This document shows, in pieces, positions 18,871-28,636 of a DNA stretch of 64,000 bases; positions within the stretch are counted from its first letter, which is position 1, and every line of letters starts with the position of its first letter. The notes under the pieces were generated by a model. The model made no database searches, was not told the origin of the DNA, and worked only from the letters and a program-made list of their open reading frames with translations. Both the position numbers and the translations under genes were made by a program. The DNA is from G041200185 sp041200185 (GTDB taxonomy: Bacteria > Pseudomonadota > Alphaproteobacteria > BNTO01): positions 1,116,001-1,180,000 of the forward strand of contig CP165730.1 of the NCBI GenBank assembly GCA_041200185.1, given 5' to 3'.

Positions 18871-19105
18871 TTTTCCTAATTCAATTACATAGCAACTACA
18901 CACCCGTATTTTAGGCGCAATAAAAAACAAACTCAACATGAGATAAAAACAAAGAGAACTTTGATTAGATTTACCTAAATCGTCTCCGCCCCTTTGTCGA
19001 AACGTAACAAACAAGACTTCCCCCTTTGCTCCTCTTTTCGAAATCCGAGAATGCTCACAGTCTCCTCGCTCCAGTCTATCACGGAAGGTTTGAGCGCATT
19101 ATCGC

Positions 19106-20377
19106 TTACATATTCATTGTCTGGAAAAATTCCTCGTTCGATTTCGTCATCCGAATTTTATCGACCAAAAACTCCATTGCCTCAACTGTTCCCATCGGAT
19201 TCAGCAACCGACGCAAGATCCACATCTTAGCAAGGTTTCCCTTGTCCACCAGCAGCTCTTCCTTACGGGTTCCGGACTTGTTGATATCCAAAGCAGGAAA
19301 GGTCCGTTTATCCGACAGACGGCGGTCCAAAACAAGCTCCGCGTTTCCCGTTCCCTTGAACTCTTCAAAGATGACCTCATCCATACGCGAACCCGTGTCT
19401 ACCAGTGCTGTTGCAATGATGGTTAAAGATCCCCCTTCTTCTATGTTCCGGGCTGCTCCGAAAAATCTTTTGGGCTTATGGAGTGCGTTCGCATCGACCC
19501 CACCCGTCAAAATTTTTCCAGATGACGGCATCACCGTGTTGTACGCTCTTGCTAACCGCGTAATGGAATCAAGCAGAATAACAACATCCTTCTTATGTTC
19601 CACGAGTCTTTTCGCCTTCTCTAGAACCATTTCCATAACCTGTACATGGCGTATGGCTGGCTCGTCAAACGTTGAACTAATCACCTCTCCCTTCACTGAG
19701 CGCGTCATATCCGTTACCTCTTCTGGCCGTTCACCGATCAGCAAGACCATGAGATAGACTTCCGGATGGTTCAACGACAACGAATGCGCTAAATTTTGAA
19801 GCATGACGGTTTTTCCCGTCCTTGGCGGCGCCACAATCAAGGCTCGTTGTCCCTTGCCTAAAGGTGCAATCAGTTCGATAATTCTCGGCGTATAATCGCG
19901 CCCGTTGCCAGCAAAAGTTTTGTCAGGTGGTACCTCAAGATGCAGCGGCTCTGTCGGATATAATGGCGTGAGACTGTCAAACTGTGTACGGAAAAAGGCT
20001 CCTTCTGGCACGTCAAAGTTTACTTTTTCGATCTTTTTCATTCCAAAATAGCGCTCATTTTCACGAGGGGCACTGATTTCTCCCTGAAGGGTGTCACCAG
20101 TTCTCAAACCAAATTTTTTAATAAAAGACGGTGCCACATAAATATCGTGAGGACCTGGGAGATAGTTTTCGTCTTTTGACCTTAGGAATCCGAAACCTTC
20201 CTGAGCAACCTCCAACACGCCTTCGCCGTCAATGGATCCTCCTCGTTCAGCAAATCTTTTCAAAATTGAAAAGATCAAATCCTGCCGTCGAAGCGTTGAG
20301 ACGTCAACGATATCATTATGTTCAGCAATAGCCACAAGTTCCGGCAAAGAGCGGCTTTTTAATTCTTGAAAATTCAT
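19106..20377 (-). CDS. rho: Transcription termination factor Rho
   Basis: A 423-residue hexameric RNA-dependent ATPase that terminates transcription. N-terminal helical domain (1-45), cold-shock-like RNA-binding domain (about 52-120, EGFGFLRS), then the RecA-type core with Walker A APPRTGKTVML, ERPEEVTDM, Walker B VVILLDSITRLARAYN and the Q/R-loop region SGKILTGGVDANALHKPKRF. Length and order are normal. The start has AAAGG just upstream. The tRNA-Arg gene lies just upstream on the same strand. Confidence 0.97.
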   Translation of the reverse strand: MNFQELKSRSLPELVAIAEHNDIVDVSTLRRQDLIFSILKRFAERGGSIDGEGVLEVAQEGFGFLRSKDENYLPGPHDIYVAPSFIKKFGLRTGDTLQGEISAPRENERYFGMKKIEKVNFDVPEGAFFRTQFDSLTPLYPTEPLHLEVPPDKTFAGNGRDYTPRIIELIAPLGKGQRALIVAPPRTGKTVMLQNLAHSLSLNHPEVYLMVLLIGERPEEVTDMTRSVKGEVISSTFDEPAIRHVQVMEMVLEKAKRLVEHKKDVVILLDSITRLARAYNTVMPSSGKILTGGVDANALHKPKRFFGAARNIEEGGSLTIIATALVDTGSRMDEVIFEEFKGTGNAELVLDRRLSDKRTFPALDINKSGTRKEELLVDKGNLAKMWILRRLLNPMGTVEAMEFLVDKIRMTKSNEEFFQTMNM

Positions 20378-20435
20378 AGACCTTTATACAACCCTTTTTG
20401 AAATAAAAATCGAATCATTTAGGAAGTGGACTAAG

Positions 20436-20509
20436 TGCGCCCGAGAGGAGTCGAACCCCTAACCTTCAGATCCGTAGTCTGACGCTCTATCCAGTTGAGC
20501 TACGGGCGC
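20436..20509 (-). tRNA. tRNA-Arg (anticodon ACG)
   Basis: The minus strand folds as a cloverleaf: acceptor GCGCCCG/CGGGCGC with discriminator A, D arm GCTC...GAGC, anticodon stem TCAGA/TCTGA around loop CTACGGA, and a T arm AGGGG-TTCGACT-CCTCT with one G-T pair. The anticodon ACG reads CGN arginine codons after deamination. The CCA end is not encoded. Confidence 0.96.
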
Positions 20510-20630
20510 TTCCAACTGTGAGATTATGCGAATTTTTGACTTTAGACAACCTCTTTCGACTGACCTGCCACAAAAACCCTGTATGTTGGCGAGTGGCGTC
20601 CTTTCCGCCCCCTCTGATATACTTCCTGAG

Positions 20631-23600
20631 CTACGACTTCTTGGGTTCTCCCGAAATTTTGAAGGCACCCAGGAAAGAACACATTTGCTCCTGAGCAACT
20701 TGTGTCATTGCCGACATTTGCCGCAGAACAGCTACAAGGCTGATAGGTTCAAAATCATTTATGTTTTTCCCCGTGAGCTTGCCTGATTGAATCATCCCTT
20801 TGGCATCTGCTTCAACTGGCCCTTGTTCATCCTCAAAAACACCTGTTTTAGCTCGCCATTTCAAAAATAATGATTCTTGCGATTTGTGACGGTAGAAGAC
20901 ATTACTCCCTTCGCCCAAAAGCCAAGCTGAAGATCCGGTTTCCAGACTCCTTTGCATGGTTCGTGTTCTTTCGCGGGATTCTGCAATCTCCACACTTCTC
21001 TGAAGGTTTCTTAAATCGACTTGCATCCTCTCCCAAAAAAACACAACTCTCTGAAGATGAGGTACTAGTTGATCCACTGGTGTAAAACTGCAAAGAAATT
21101 GGACATCACTACTCTGTTTTTCCAGTACAAAAGAAAGCCTTTGCAGAGCATCCGTCGCGTTGAAAATGGGGGAGCTCCACGCTGCCAAGGTCTTTGCCAC
21201 AGACCATGCGGTGATTGTATCCGGTGTAGACTCTGAGTTTTTTTCAATGTCCTCCTGTATGTGGCATGTCAGCTGTTTTAAACTTGCCTCCCAGTGAGCA
21301 AAACCGGTACCAATTTGATTAAGTTCCTCAAGAAGAGACGAAACTGATCCAGGGAACCTTGAGTCGTCAATATTTTCATCCAGATCCTCTATCGGCGTGT
21401 TTATAACCGTTTTTAGAACCTCATGCCAATCCACAACAACTTGCTTGATGGCTATCAAATCTTCGCAAAAATCCAACGAAAAGCACCGTTTTGCGTCGTA
21501 AGGAAGATGGAGAATTTTTTTTGCCCCTTGTTCCAGTAAACGCGTCATATCGTTCCATCCCTGTCCCAGCGCTTTTAAAGCCTTCTGGGATTCTTCAAAT
21601 GACACTCGCGTGTCTAACCTTTGCGCCGCCGTGTTCATCATCGTCTCTATTGTCTCTGTCCACGCTACCCAAAGCCGCACGGTTTGGTCTAACGCATTCC
21701 GTATCTCACTCAATGGGTCTATCAAAGGGGAGCAACAACGTGCCTTTTTCATTTCCTTCGATAGATCCCTCGAAGTATCTCTTAACGAAACTAGCGCTGC
21801 CTCTAGCGGTTGCGCCCATTCTTGCTGCAGACAGTCCTCGTTTGGACAAAGTGGGGAAAATGTGGCAAAAACCTTCATTTTTCGCGCCATTTCTTGCCAA
21901 AAAAGCTGCAATTTTTCAAAAAATTTCACCCAAACGGGACTGTAACTCAAAGTCGAAGAATCACGAAGCTTGCTAAGGAGCGATGCTTTGGGGTTCCCCA
22001 AACTTTCTTGAAGGACTTTTTGTGCGTCAGTCGCATGTTGCAAGCTTCCCTTTACATCCTCACACTCGTAAGTCTTCGTCACCTTATCCACCGGTAGCAG
22101 CAAAGGAGTTGATTCGCGGTGGATCTGAGCAAGACCCTGCAAAATCTTGAGAGCTGAGCAGAGATCCGTAATCATTCCTTGAAGAGCCCTTTCAACGGAA
22201 CTTGCGTGGCATGCTCCTGTCAACGCTTGTCGCTCTGGCAAGTGGAGTATTTCTTCGGTATATGTTCCTATGTTTTCTAATAATGCTGTAAGTTGATATG
22301 AATCCTTCTCAAATCTCATAGCCCGAAAATCCTCATCGATATCATACCCAGGTTGCACGAAAATCTCTTGTATCAAGGACGCCAGGGTCGCCAATAGCTT
22401 TGCGATTTGATCAATCTGATAAGCGAGATACGAACAGCATCGGCCTTCTACATCAGGGAATTGTACTACCACATCACGAAGAGAGTTTATTCCTGTCTCA
22501 AAGTCATTCCACAGAGTTGCATCCTCCCTTGCTAAATCGTGACAAGTTAGAGAAGGAGTTTGAGTCAAAGTTTTACTCGCCTTCACTAGCCTTTCCACCT
22601 TTTTTGCTCCCTGAGCTAGCGCTGCTGCCCACGACGAAGAAGCCGCTAGAAAGGGAGCCTGCTGCAAAACTTCCTTCAGTGTATAAAGTTTTCTAACGCA
22701 TTTTTGCCACTGGTCAACAACAGCACGAAAGGCTTTTGCAAAAATTTGGCATTCCCTTCCCTCCAGCCCATCCGTCAAGATTGGTGACGCTATCCTGATC
22801 TCTTGCTGGCCGGCCTCGACTTCTAGTCGAGAGTCGTCAGGAAGTAAAACGAGGATATCTTGCGTTATCTGACGGAAAATATTTCGAAATCCCCACAAAG
22901 GCCTCAGGGTTTTGTACGCTTGGCACCCTCCATCATTAGGTGAACTTTTAACGGCTTCTGCTTTAAGCTTTCCTAACTCCGCCATCTTATCTCCACTCTC
23001 CTGAAGCCATTGGTTCACTCGCTTCAACGCTCTTCGCACAGAGGTCGACGGCGCTAAGACAACCGTTCCACTCCTAATTTGATGATTTAAGGCCTCTACA
23101 CCTGCTGCAAAATGAGCTATATCCTCCGCTAGTCGAGTCAGCGTCCACCCTACCTGAAAGCACGAACACACCGTTGGCGCTGCTTCTAGAGGTTGAACTT
23201 TCCCAAGAGAAAATTCCTGATCTTCGGATTCCTTCAAAAACTTTCCACACTTTGCCTTCAGCCAATTAAAATATCCGCGCAAAGTCGTAACATCGGTCGG
23301 ATTCTTCGCGTTCCACAAATCTGTCTCAAACCCTAGAAGGGTCGACAATACCGCTGCCCCTTGGTTACTTCTTTCCCCAAAGGCCTGAACTAACCCCAAA
23401 AGAGTTGTATCTTTATCGTCACTTGTTCCCAAAAGCTCATAGACCTCACAAATGAACTCCGGCAAAAACGTCCAACCCGGAGCTGCAAAAACGTCAGCCA
23501 AAGCCGCACAAGGAAGCCTCTGAATCTCATCCAGAAGGCCTGCTAACTCAGATTTCGCTGAAGTACCTTGAATCACCGCTCTAAGTTTCTTCTGTATCTG

Positions 23601-25454
23601 TAGAAAAACTACGGGCAGAACCCTCTTATGAACGGCCATCAAAACGTTATCAACCAACTCGTTTCCCTTTACACAAAGCTGTCGAAATGCATCTAATTCT
23701 CCGTTTTCTACCGCGGCTTCTAAAAGTGCAATAATTCCTCTCAAGGAAGTCGCATCTTCCTGTGTGCCAAGGCTCATTTCCCAAAAAGCCGCCCAACCTC
23801 GGTCTAAAAGGGCATAGCTTTGTGCAAGAGTCGACGCAAGCGTCCCCACCTTTTTGTAGAAACTTCCTGGAGTTCCCAGTCCAGAACCCAGATAGGGTGC
23901 TTCAAGGAGAGAGGCATATGCCGTCTCAGTTTTGCGAACCTCTATTCTGTTCCGAAGATCGTGTAGGCACGCAAGGATTGTTCCCTCTATAGGTGCTGAT
24001 GTATCCCCTAACATTCCCTGTAAAGGAGGCGCATAGAAACTTTGAACAAGATGAGCTACACACCCGCATAAAGTCGTCGCCTCAGGACTATCCCACACTG
24101 TTCCTATTTGCTCGGCAAAATCACTTGCCCCACAGCATCGTTCTGCAAGCTCATGAAGTTTCCTCCACAGGTTCATCACGGCCTGAGGAAAAGCTGTAGA
24201 ACAAAAACTTGATAATTGGCTTTTTTCTGAAAATAGCTCAATAACTTCTTGAATTTTTCGAGAGCACTCCTCGAATAACTCACGAACATTTTTATTTTCC
24301 TTAAGAACATTTGAAGCTTGAATAACACGACAAAGGTCACAGCAAGACCCACGTTGCTTGCCACTCAACCTGGCCTGAAGTTTATCCTGAAGTGGCTCCC
24401 ACAATTCCTGCAAAATCTTTATAAGAGAGGCCTCTCTATCTTGTCCTTCCTCTAATTCAGATTCATCCTCACTCAAATCTTCTCGAAAAGTGCCTAAAAG
24501 TGACTTCACTTGCTGTTCCCAGTCTTCGGGTCGCTCACGACACAGCTGATGCAACGTTTCGACGCACCCCCAGAGAGATCCGTTTTCTACTTCTGGTGTT
24601 CCAACCGTTTTTTGAAGCGCCTCTACATCGTCTTCATCAGCAAAGCGTGAAAACTCTCTTAACATCTTAAGAGTTTTAAGAAACACTGAAAAAATCGTTT
24701 TTTCTCCCTCCTCGCTCGATTTTTTGCCAAAAATGGCTGCTAACTCAGGCGAAGCGTACTCCCGTAGTGTCTCAGCGAATTCTTCAAAAATCCGGATTAT
24801 AGAATCATCCTCAGAACCGACTTCTTCCTCATCTAGCAAGTTCCTTTCCGTGACGTTTTCTGCGCTCTTTTTCCATAAAGGCTCCACAGTAAGTTGGTAT
24901 AAAATCGTATTTAATACCTGCATGAGACTTCTCGTACCTGTTCCTTCATTCAACGCCCCAAGGGAAGTTGTTACCCTTTCGTTGGCGCAATTTTCGTCGG
25001 TTAGTTCTGAGATGGCCGATTTGAGGTACCCTAGGGCAGTTGATTGCTCTGCGTCGTCATCTAATGTTCCAAGCTCACTTTGCACACGTTCCAAGATCAC
25101 CTTATAACTATTCGGATAAAAAGCCGGTAGATTCTCTACCCATTGGACAATTTTGTGCACTTTAGCGTATACCGAGACATCATCCGCCACCGAGAGATAA
25201 TCCACAGATATCCTATCAGTCCCGAGCATTTCCAATGCCGACACCCACGAAGGGCACTTCTCGAGAATAGATTTGGTACTCATCATCTGACGACACTTGG
25301 CAACTCGAGCCAGCAAAGAGTCGGACAGAGGATAGGGCGGCTGATCAACTCTTCCTAGGACATCCATAATGTGTCCGCACAAGGAACCACCAACAGACAC
25401 GACGTTCCACAAAATAATGCACAGAATCCATTTCCCTAACCGGAATCGCCTCAT
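20631..25454 (-). CDS. Giant exported helical-repeat protein, function unknown
   Basis: About 1607 residues from ATG 25454, chosen because a signal peptide (RLGKWILCIILWNVVSVGGS) follows at once; a GTG at 25478 directly abuts AGGAG and is less likely. The chain is rich in Leu, Glu, Cys and Trp and is predicted nearly all helical. Two degenerate motifs recur. One is of the LGT..(D/E).TTL.G...L type, seen in ATTLCGCVAHL, ATSLRGIIALL, DTTLLGLVQAF and VTTLRGYFNWL. The other is a CC/C..L segment followed by an amphipathic helix, as in CCSYLAYQIDQIAKLL, CCSPLIDPLSEIRNAL and CFSLDFCEDLIAIKQVV. No enzyme motif or known family is recognised. It is one of the largest exported proteins expected for such a genome and a likely surface or host-interaction protein (inference). 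Confidence 0.85.
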   Translation of the reverse strand: MRRFRLGKWILCIILWNVVSVGGSLCGHIMDVLGRVDQPPYPLSDSLLARVAKCRQMMSTKSILEKCPSWVSALEMLGTDRISVDYLSVADDVSVYAKVHKIVQWVENLPAFYPNSYKVILERVQSELGTLDDDAEQSTALGYLKSAISELTDENCANERVTTSLGALNEGTGTRSLMQVLNTILYQLTVEPLWKKSAENVTERNLLDEEEVGSEDDSIIRIFEEFAETLREYASPELAAIFGKKSSEEGEKTIFSVFLKTLKMLREFSRFADEDDVEALQKTVGTPEVENGSLWGCVETLHQLCRERPEDWEQQVKSLLGTFREDLSEDESELEEGQDREASLIKILQELWEPLQDKLQARLSGKQRGSCCDLCRVIQASNVLKENKNVRELFEECSRKIQEVIELFSEKSQLSSFCSTAFPQAVMNLWRKLHELAERCCGASDFAEQIGTVWDSPEATTLCGCVAHLVQSFYAPPLQGMLGDTSAPIEGTILACLHDLRNRIEVRKTETAYASLLEAPYLGSGLGTPGSFYKKVGTLASTLAQSYALLDRGWAAFWEMSLGTQEDATSLRGIIALLEAAVENGELDAFRQLCVKGNELVDNVLMAVHKRVLPVVFLQIQKKLRAVIQGTSAKSELAGLLDEIQRLPCAALADVFAAPGWTFLPEFICEVYELLGTSDDKDTTLLGLVQAFGERSNQGAAVLSTLLGFETDLWNAKNPTDVTTLRGYFNWLKAKCGKFLKESEDQEFSLGKVQPLEAAPTVCSCFQVGWTLTRLAEDIAHFAAGVEALNHQIRSGTVVLAPSTSVRRALKRVNQWLQESGDKMAELGKLKAEAVKSSPNDGGCQAYKTLRPLWGFRNIFRQITQDILVLLPDDSRLEVEAGQQEIRIASPILTDGLEGRECQIFAKAFRAVVDQWQKCVRKLYTLKEVLQQAPFLAASSSWAAALAQGAKKVERLVKASKTLTQTPSLTCHDLAREDATLWNDFETGINSLRDVVVQFPDVEGRCCSYLAYQIDQIAKLLATLASLIQEIFVQPGYDIDEDFRAMRFEKDSYQLTALLENIGTYTEEILHLPERQALTGACHASSVERALQGMITDLCSALKILQGLAQIHRESTPLLLPVDKVTKTYECEDVKGSLQHATDAQKVLQESLGNPKASLLSKLRDSSTLSYSPVWVKFFEKLQLFWQEMARKMKVFATFSPLCPNEDCLQQEWAQPLEAALVSLRDTSRDLSKEMKKARCCSPLIDPLSEIRNALDQTVRLWVAWTETIETMMNTAAQRLDTRVSFEESQKALKALGQGWNDMTRLLEQGAKKILHLPYDAKRCFSLDFCEDLIAIKQVVVDWHEVLKTVINTPIEDLDENIDDSRFPGSVSSLLEELNQIGTGFAHWEASLKQLTCHIQEDIEKNSESTPDTITAWSVAKTLAAWSSPIFNATDALQRLSFVLEKQSSDVQFLCSFTPVDQLVPHLQRVVFFWERMQVDLRNLQRSVEIAESRERTRTMQRSLETGSSAWLLGEGSNVFYRHKSQESLFLKWRAKTGVFEDEQGPVEADAKGMIQSGKLTGKNINDFEPISLVAVLRQMSAMTQVAQEQMCSFLGAFKISGEPKKS

Positions 25455-25478
25455 CCTTGCTTCTTCTTCCAGCTCCAC

Positions 25479-25822
25479 CTCCTACCAAGAGTCTACGCGC
25501 AGAACCTTGAAAAAAGATTAAGAAGCCATTTATTTGCGTGAAGATCGTTGAGTGCTTATATTTACGCGCTTTGCTATATTTTATAATGAAAGCGACTGAG
25601 GTTCCCGTTAGTTGCTTCACAGCAACCGCGAGTTGTAAGGTAGTTTTTCTGTAATTCAGACGTTTTTACCATTCTTGCAAGTCTGACGGTGGTCAACAAT
25701 ACTTAGTTCCCAAACTTCGGAAAGGAGCTTCAAGATACGTTTGCCTTCAAAGGTCCTGAAAACAGAGCAACAAATAAGACGATGCACATTTTATTTATGA
25801 TTTTTCTGTGAGAAGTCAAGCT
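25479..25822. other. Gene-free spacer
   Basis: About 340 nt between two exported-protein genes. No supported gene or structure was seen; TATAAT-like A/T sequence at about 25575-25587 is plus-oriented and leads to no gene. Confidence 0.4.
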
Positions 25823-26209
25823 TTAAACGGCAGCTGTTCTCCAATTCTTTAGAGCTTCTACTGATTTCTGCAAATCGGCGATTTCCTGATCTCTACGATT
25901 CAACTCACTCCTCATGTTTTCGTAAAGGTGAAGATTTTCCGCGTTACCTTTTGCCATTATTTCGTCCAGATTTTTTTGAATTTCTTGAATACGCTGTTCT
26001 TTAAGTGACAGCTCTTGACTCAACCTGCTACTCTCGTTTTCTGCCAGAATTTTCTCTTTTTCAACCTCCATAAACCTCGCTAAAAGTGATAAATGTCTCT
26101 GCAACACCACCTCACGAGGAGTTTTCTGTTCCTCACTCGCCCAAGAGGCTGTTAACCCCAAGATGCCCCCGCAGCTGAGAATGACCCCGTACTTCAAGAT
26201 TGTGTTCAT
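25823..26209 (-). CDS. Small exported coiled-coil protein
   Basis: 128 residues from ATG 26209, which has GGAGGG 7 nt upstream. A signal peptide (KYGVILSCGGILGLTASWA) is followed by a mature part that is almost entirely coiled coil (heptad-like EKILAENESSRLSQELSLKE onward). No family is recognised. Similar short exported coiled-coil proteins occur at 40795, 41390 and 53772, so this may be one of an expanded set of periplasmic or secreted helical proteins. Confidence 0.75.
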   Translation of the reverse strand: MNTILKYGVILSCGGILGLTASWASEEQKTPREVVLQRHLSLLARFMEVEKEKILAENESSRLSQELSLKEQRIQEIQKNLDEIMAKGNAENLHLYENMRSELNRRDQEIADLQKSVEALKNWRTAAV

Positions 26210-26392
26210 AACCAAGCCCTCCTATTCTTGTCAGGCTCCGAGTCGAGGAGTCTGACCTCCCACGATCTACCTGTTTCTAGACCTCTGAGACATCACAGGA
26301 TGGATCTGCCCAACGAGCACTCTGGTACAAATGGTCTGTATTTTTGCCTAAAAATCATTAAAAATACTACGGTAAGGCCACCGCAATGTTAA

Positions 26393-27187
26393 TTAATTAA
26401 CGGATACGAGATCTTTCATGCCGTAGAGGCCAGGTTTTTGTTTGCTGAGCCAGCGAGCAGCCTTGAGGGCGCCCTCGGCAAAAACGGCTCTTGAGTAGCT
26501 TTCATGGGATAGGGTGAGACTTTCCTGGGGGCCCAAGAAAAAGACACTATGTTGTCCGCTAACGCCACCTCCACGAAGGACTGAAAAGCCGATTTGCTGA
26601 CGAGGCCGTTCCTGTCGGATTGCCGAACGGTCAAAACAGAAAATATCGGGAGTCGGCCAGTGACGAGCTTTGGCAGCTGTATTACCAAGAAGCAAAGCCG
26701 TACCTGACGGTGCATCTTTCTTTTTCGCATGGTGAATATCCTGAATCTCGATATCGAATTCCTCGCCAAGAGAGCTCGCTACGAGGGCTACAGCCTGAGT
26801 CAAAACAGCAATCCCAAGGCTCATATTGGCACTGTAAAAGATGGGGACTAACTCGCTGGCTTTCTGCAACATTTCTTCTGCAGCAGGATCAAGCCCCGTT
26901 ACACCGCAAACGAGCGGCTTTTTGACATTTTGAGCTGCATCCAAAACATGCTCCATCGCATTTGGAGAAGAAAAATCGATCAATACATCACATAAAACTG
27001 CAGCTTCATGGAGCGATGAAGTCAGCACCACAGGGGAGGAACTACCGACAGGTTGACCGAGAAGAGGCGAAGATGGTGATTCCACAGCAGCGGCAAGATC
27101 GAGCTCATCAGATTCAAAAACCTTCTCGACGAGGACGCGTCCCATACGTCCGCCAGCCCCAATGACTCCAATCTTAAGATTTGACAT
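26393..27187 (-). CDS. dapB: 4-hydroxy-tetrahydrodipicolinate reductase
   Basis: A 264-residue NAD(P)H-dependent enzyme of the lysine/diaminopimelate pathway; the product feeds peptidoglycan. The nucleotide-binding start is KIGVIGAGGRMGR; CGVTG and the conserved HHAKKKDAPSGTAL active-site segment follow, with the C-terminal SLTLSHES region. Length is normal. GAGG precedes the ATG by 6 nt. It follows tolB after 24 nt on the same strand, so the two are probably co-transcribed. Retention implies the organism makes its own diaminopimelate for the cell wall. Confidence 0.96.
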   Translation of the reverse strand: MSNLKIGVIGAGGRMGRVLVEKVFESDELDLAAAVESPSSPLLGQPVGSSSPVVLTSSLHEAAVLCDVLIDFSSPNAMEHVLDAAQNVKKPLVCGVTGLDPAAEEMLQKASELVPIFYSANMSLGIAVLTQAVALVASSLGEEFDIEIQDIHHAKKKDAPSGTALLLGNTAAKARHWPTPDIFCFDRSAIRQERPRQQIGFSVLRGGGVSGQHSVFFLGPQESLTLSHESYSRAVFAEGALKAARWLSKQKPGLYGMKDLVSVN

Positions 27188-27211
27188 ATAACCTCACTCA
27201 CTTACTAAAAC

Positions 27212-28636
27212 CTACCCTCGAAGAGGCGACCAAGCGCAATCGCGTACATCGCCCTTAGTGTTCAAGCGTTGCATAAAAAAGCCCGTCAAATCAACCTTAG
27301 CGAGGCATTGTTTATGACGAGGCGCATCCTGCCACACGAAAAGGATGTACCGACCATTTGGCGACCAACAGGGGTTTTCAACAAGGTACCCGCTAATGAT
27401 AGAACGCTCCTCCGTACCGTTAGGCCGGACAACGACGATAAAAAATTGATTGCCGATCTGCTTTGTACAAGCAATGAAGTCACCTCTGGGAGAATAAACA
27501 GGTTGCGAATATTTCCCCTCACCGTTTGTTACACGCCGAACATTGGTGCCGTCGACATTCATGATATAAACCTTCTCTCTGCCAGAGCGGTTCGACGTAA
27601 AGACGATTGACCTACCGTCAGGGGAGTATGCGGGAGAAGTATCTATGGCTCTGTGATCCGTCAATCGCCGTATATTTCCTGCAGATATATTCATCGTGTA
27701 GATTGCGCTTTTACCGTCAATAATGAGCGAAAAACAAACCGAACGACCGTCCGGCGAAAAACGCGGAGCATAAGTCATATTCACAGGACGGTTGCCGTTA
27801 GCGCGAGAAATGGCTTCAAAATGGGCAGGAGTCAAAAGCGGACGCTGATGCTTGGTTGCGACATCCATCAGGTAGACGTGGGCCGCAGGATGACGATTAC
27901 GACCTGTGCCTTCCGTCCTGTAGTAGAGGTAAGCCAATGTCCGACCATCAGGTGAAAACTGTGGAGACATAATGAGATGATCATCCCCCGTCAGAGCAAC
28001 GGCGTTCGCACCATCCTGATCCATCACTTTGAGACGACGAAGATAGGTGACCTTACGCCCCCTCGATACAACAGGAGGTACGGCCTCAACATAAGCAATC
28101 CGAGTATCAAACATCCCTTTTTCGCCGGTGAGTCGTGTGTAGATTTGATCAGCTGCCATGTGAGCCGCTCGCCGCCAATTCGATCGAGTGACGTCGACAG
28201 CAAAAGCGAGTATCTTCTTGCAACAATTGACGTCGTAGACTCGTAGGTGAAGGGAAGTGGTCTGTCCACGCGATTTTGCAGTACCGCACACCAAAAAACG
28301 AGCCTTTAGCACGCTCCAAGACGAAAACCGCGGCTCATTTAAAGCTAAATCGTCTGATTTCTGGAGGAACGAAGATGGAGACAGGGCTCGGAAGACCCCA
28401 CAACTACACAAGTCATTCTGGATAACGCTGAGAAAACCATGCGCGATCTCCCTCGAGGCTGAGTCGGAAGATAAAGAGGGAAAGGCTATAGGTTCAGGCT
28501 CAACGTGACCGTGGGTAATATGAACTCGCGTGACCTTGCCAGACTTAGGAGCCGGAAAAACTTGGCAGGAACCCAACAAACTGACAAAACCAAAAACGGC
28601 AGCGTAACGGAAAGCGGCAGGGGTAGATATACGCAT
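27212..28636 (-). CDS. tolB: Tol-Pal system protein TolB
   Basis: A 474-residue periplasmic protein that links the Tol inner-membrane complex to Pal in the outer membrane. An N-terminal signal (FRYAAVFGFVSLLGSC) is followed by the TolB N domain (about 30-170) and a beta-propeller with repeated blades seen as FSPDGRTLAYLYY, FSPDGRSVCFS, YSPDGRSIVFTSNRSG and WSPNGRYILFV. LLGSC looks like a lipobox, which is unusual for TolB and might mean membrane anchoring. The pal, tolA, tolQ and tolR genes are not adjacent. Length is slightly above usual. Confidence 0.93.
   Translation of the reverse strand: MRISTPAAFRYAAVFGFVSLLGSCQVFPAPKSGKVTRVHITHGHVEPEPIAFPSLSSDSASREIAHGFLSVIQNDLCSCGVFRALSPSSFLQKSDDLALNEPRFSSWSVLKARFLVCGTAKSRGQTTSLHLRVYDVNCCKKILAFAVDVTRSNWRRAAHMAADQIYTRLTGEKGMFDTRIAYVEAVPPVVSRGRKVTYLRRLKVMDQDGANAVALTGDDHLIMSPQFSPDGRTLAYLYYRTEGTGRNRHPAAHVYLMDVATKHQRPLLTPAHFEAISRANGNRPVNMTYAPRFSPDGRSVCFSLIIDGKSAIYTMNISAGNIRRLTDHRAIDTSPAYSPDGRSIVFTSNRSGREKVYIMNVDGTNVRRVTNGEGKYSQPVYSPRGDFIACTKQIGNQFFIVVVRPNGTEERSIISGYLVENPCWSPNGRYILFVWQDAPRHKQCLAKVDLTGFFMQRLNTKGDVRDCAWSPLRG

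Noticed and set aside
21491..22097. Overlapping plus-strand open frames inside the giant protein gene
   Set aside because: Antisense shadows of a long, high-quality minus-strand frame.
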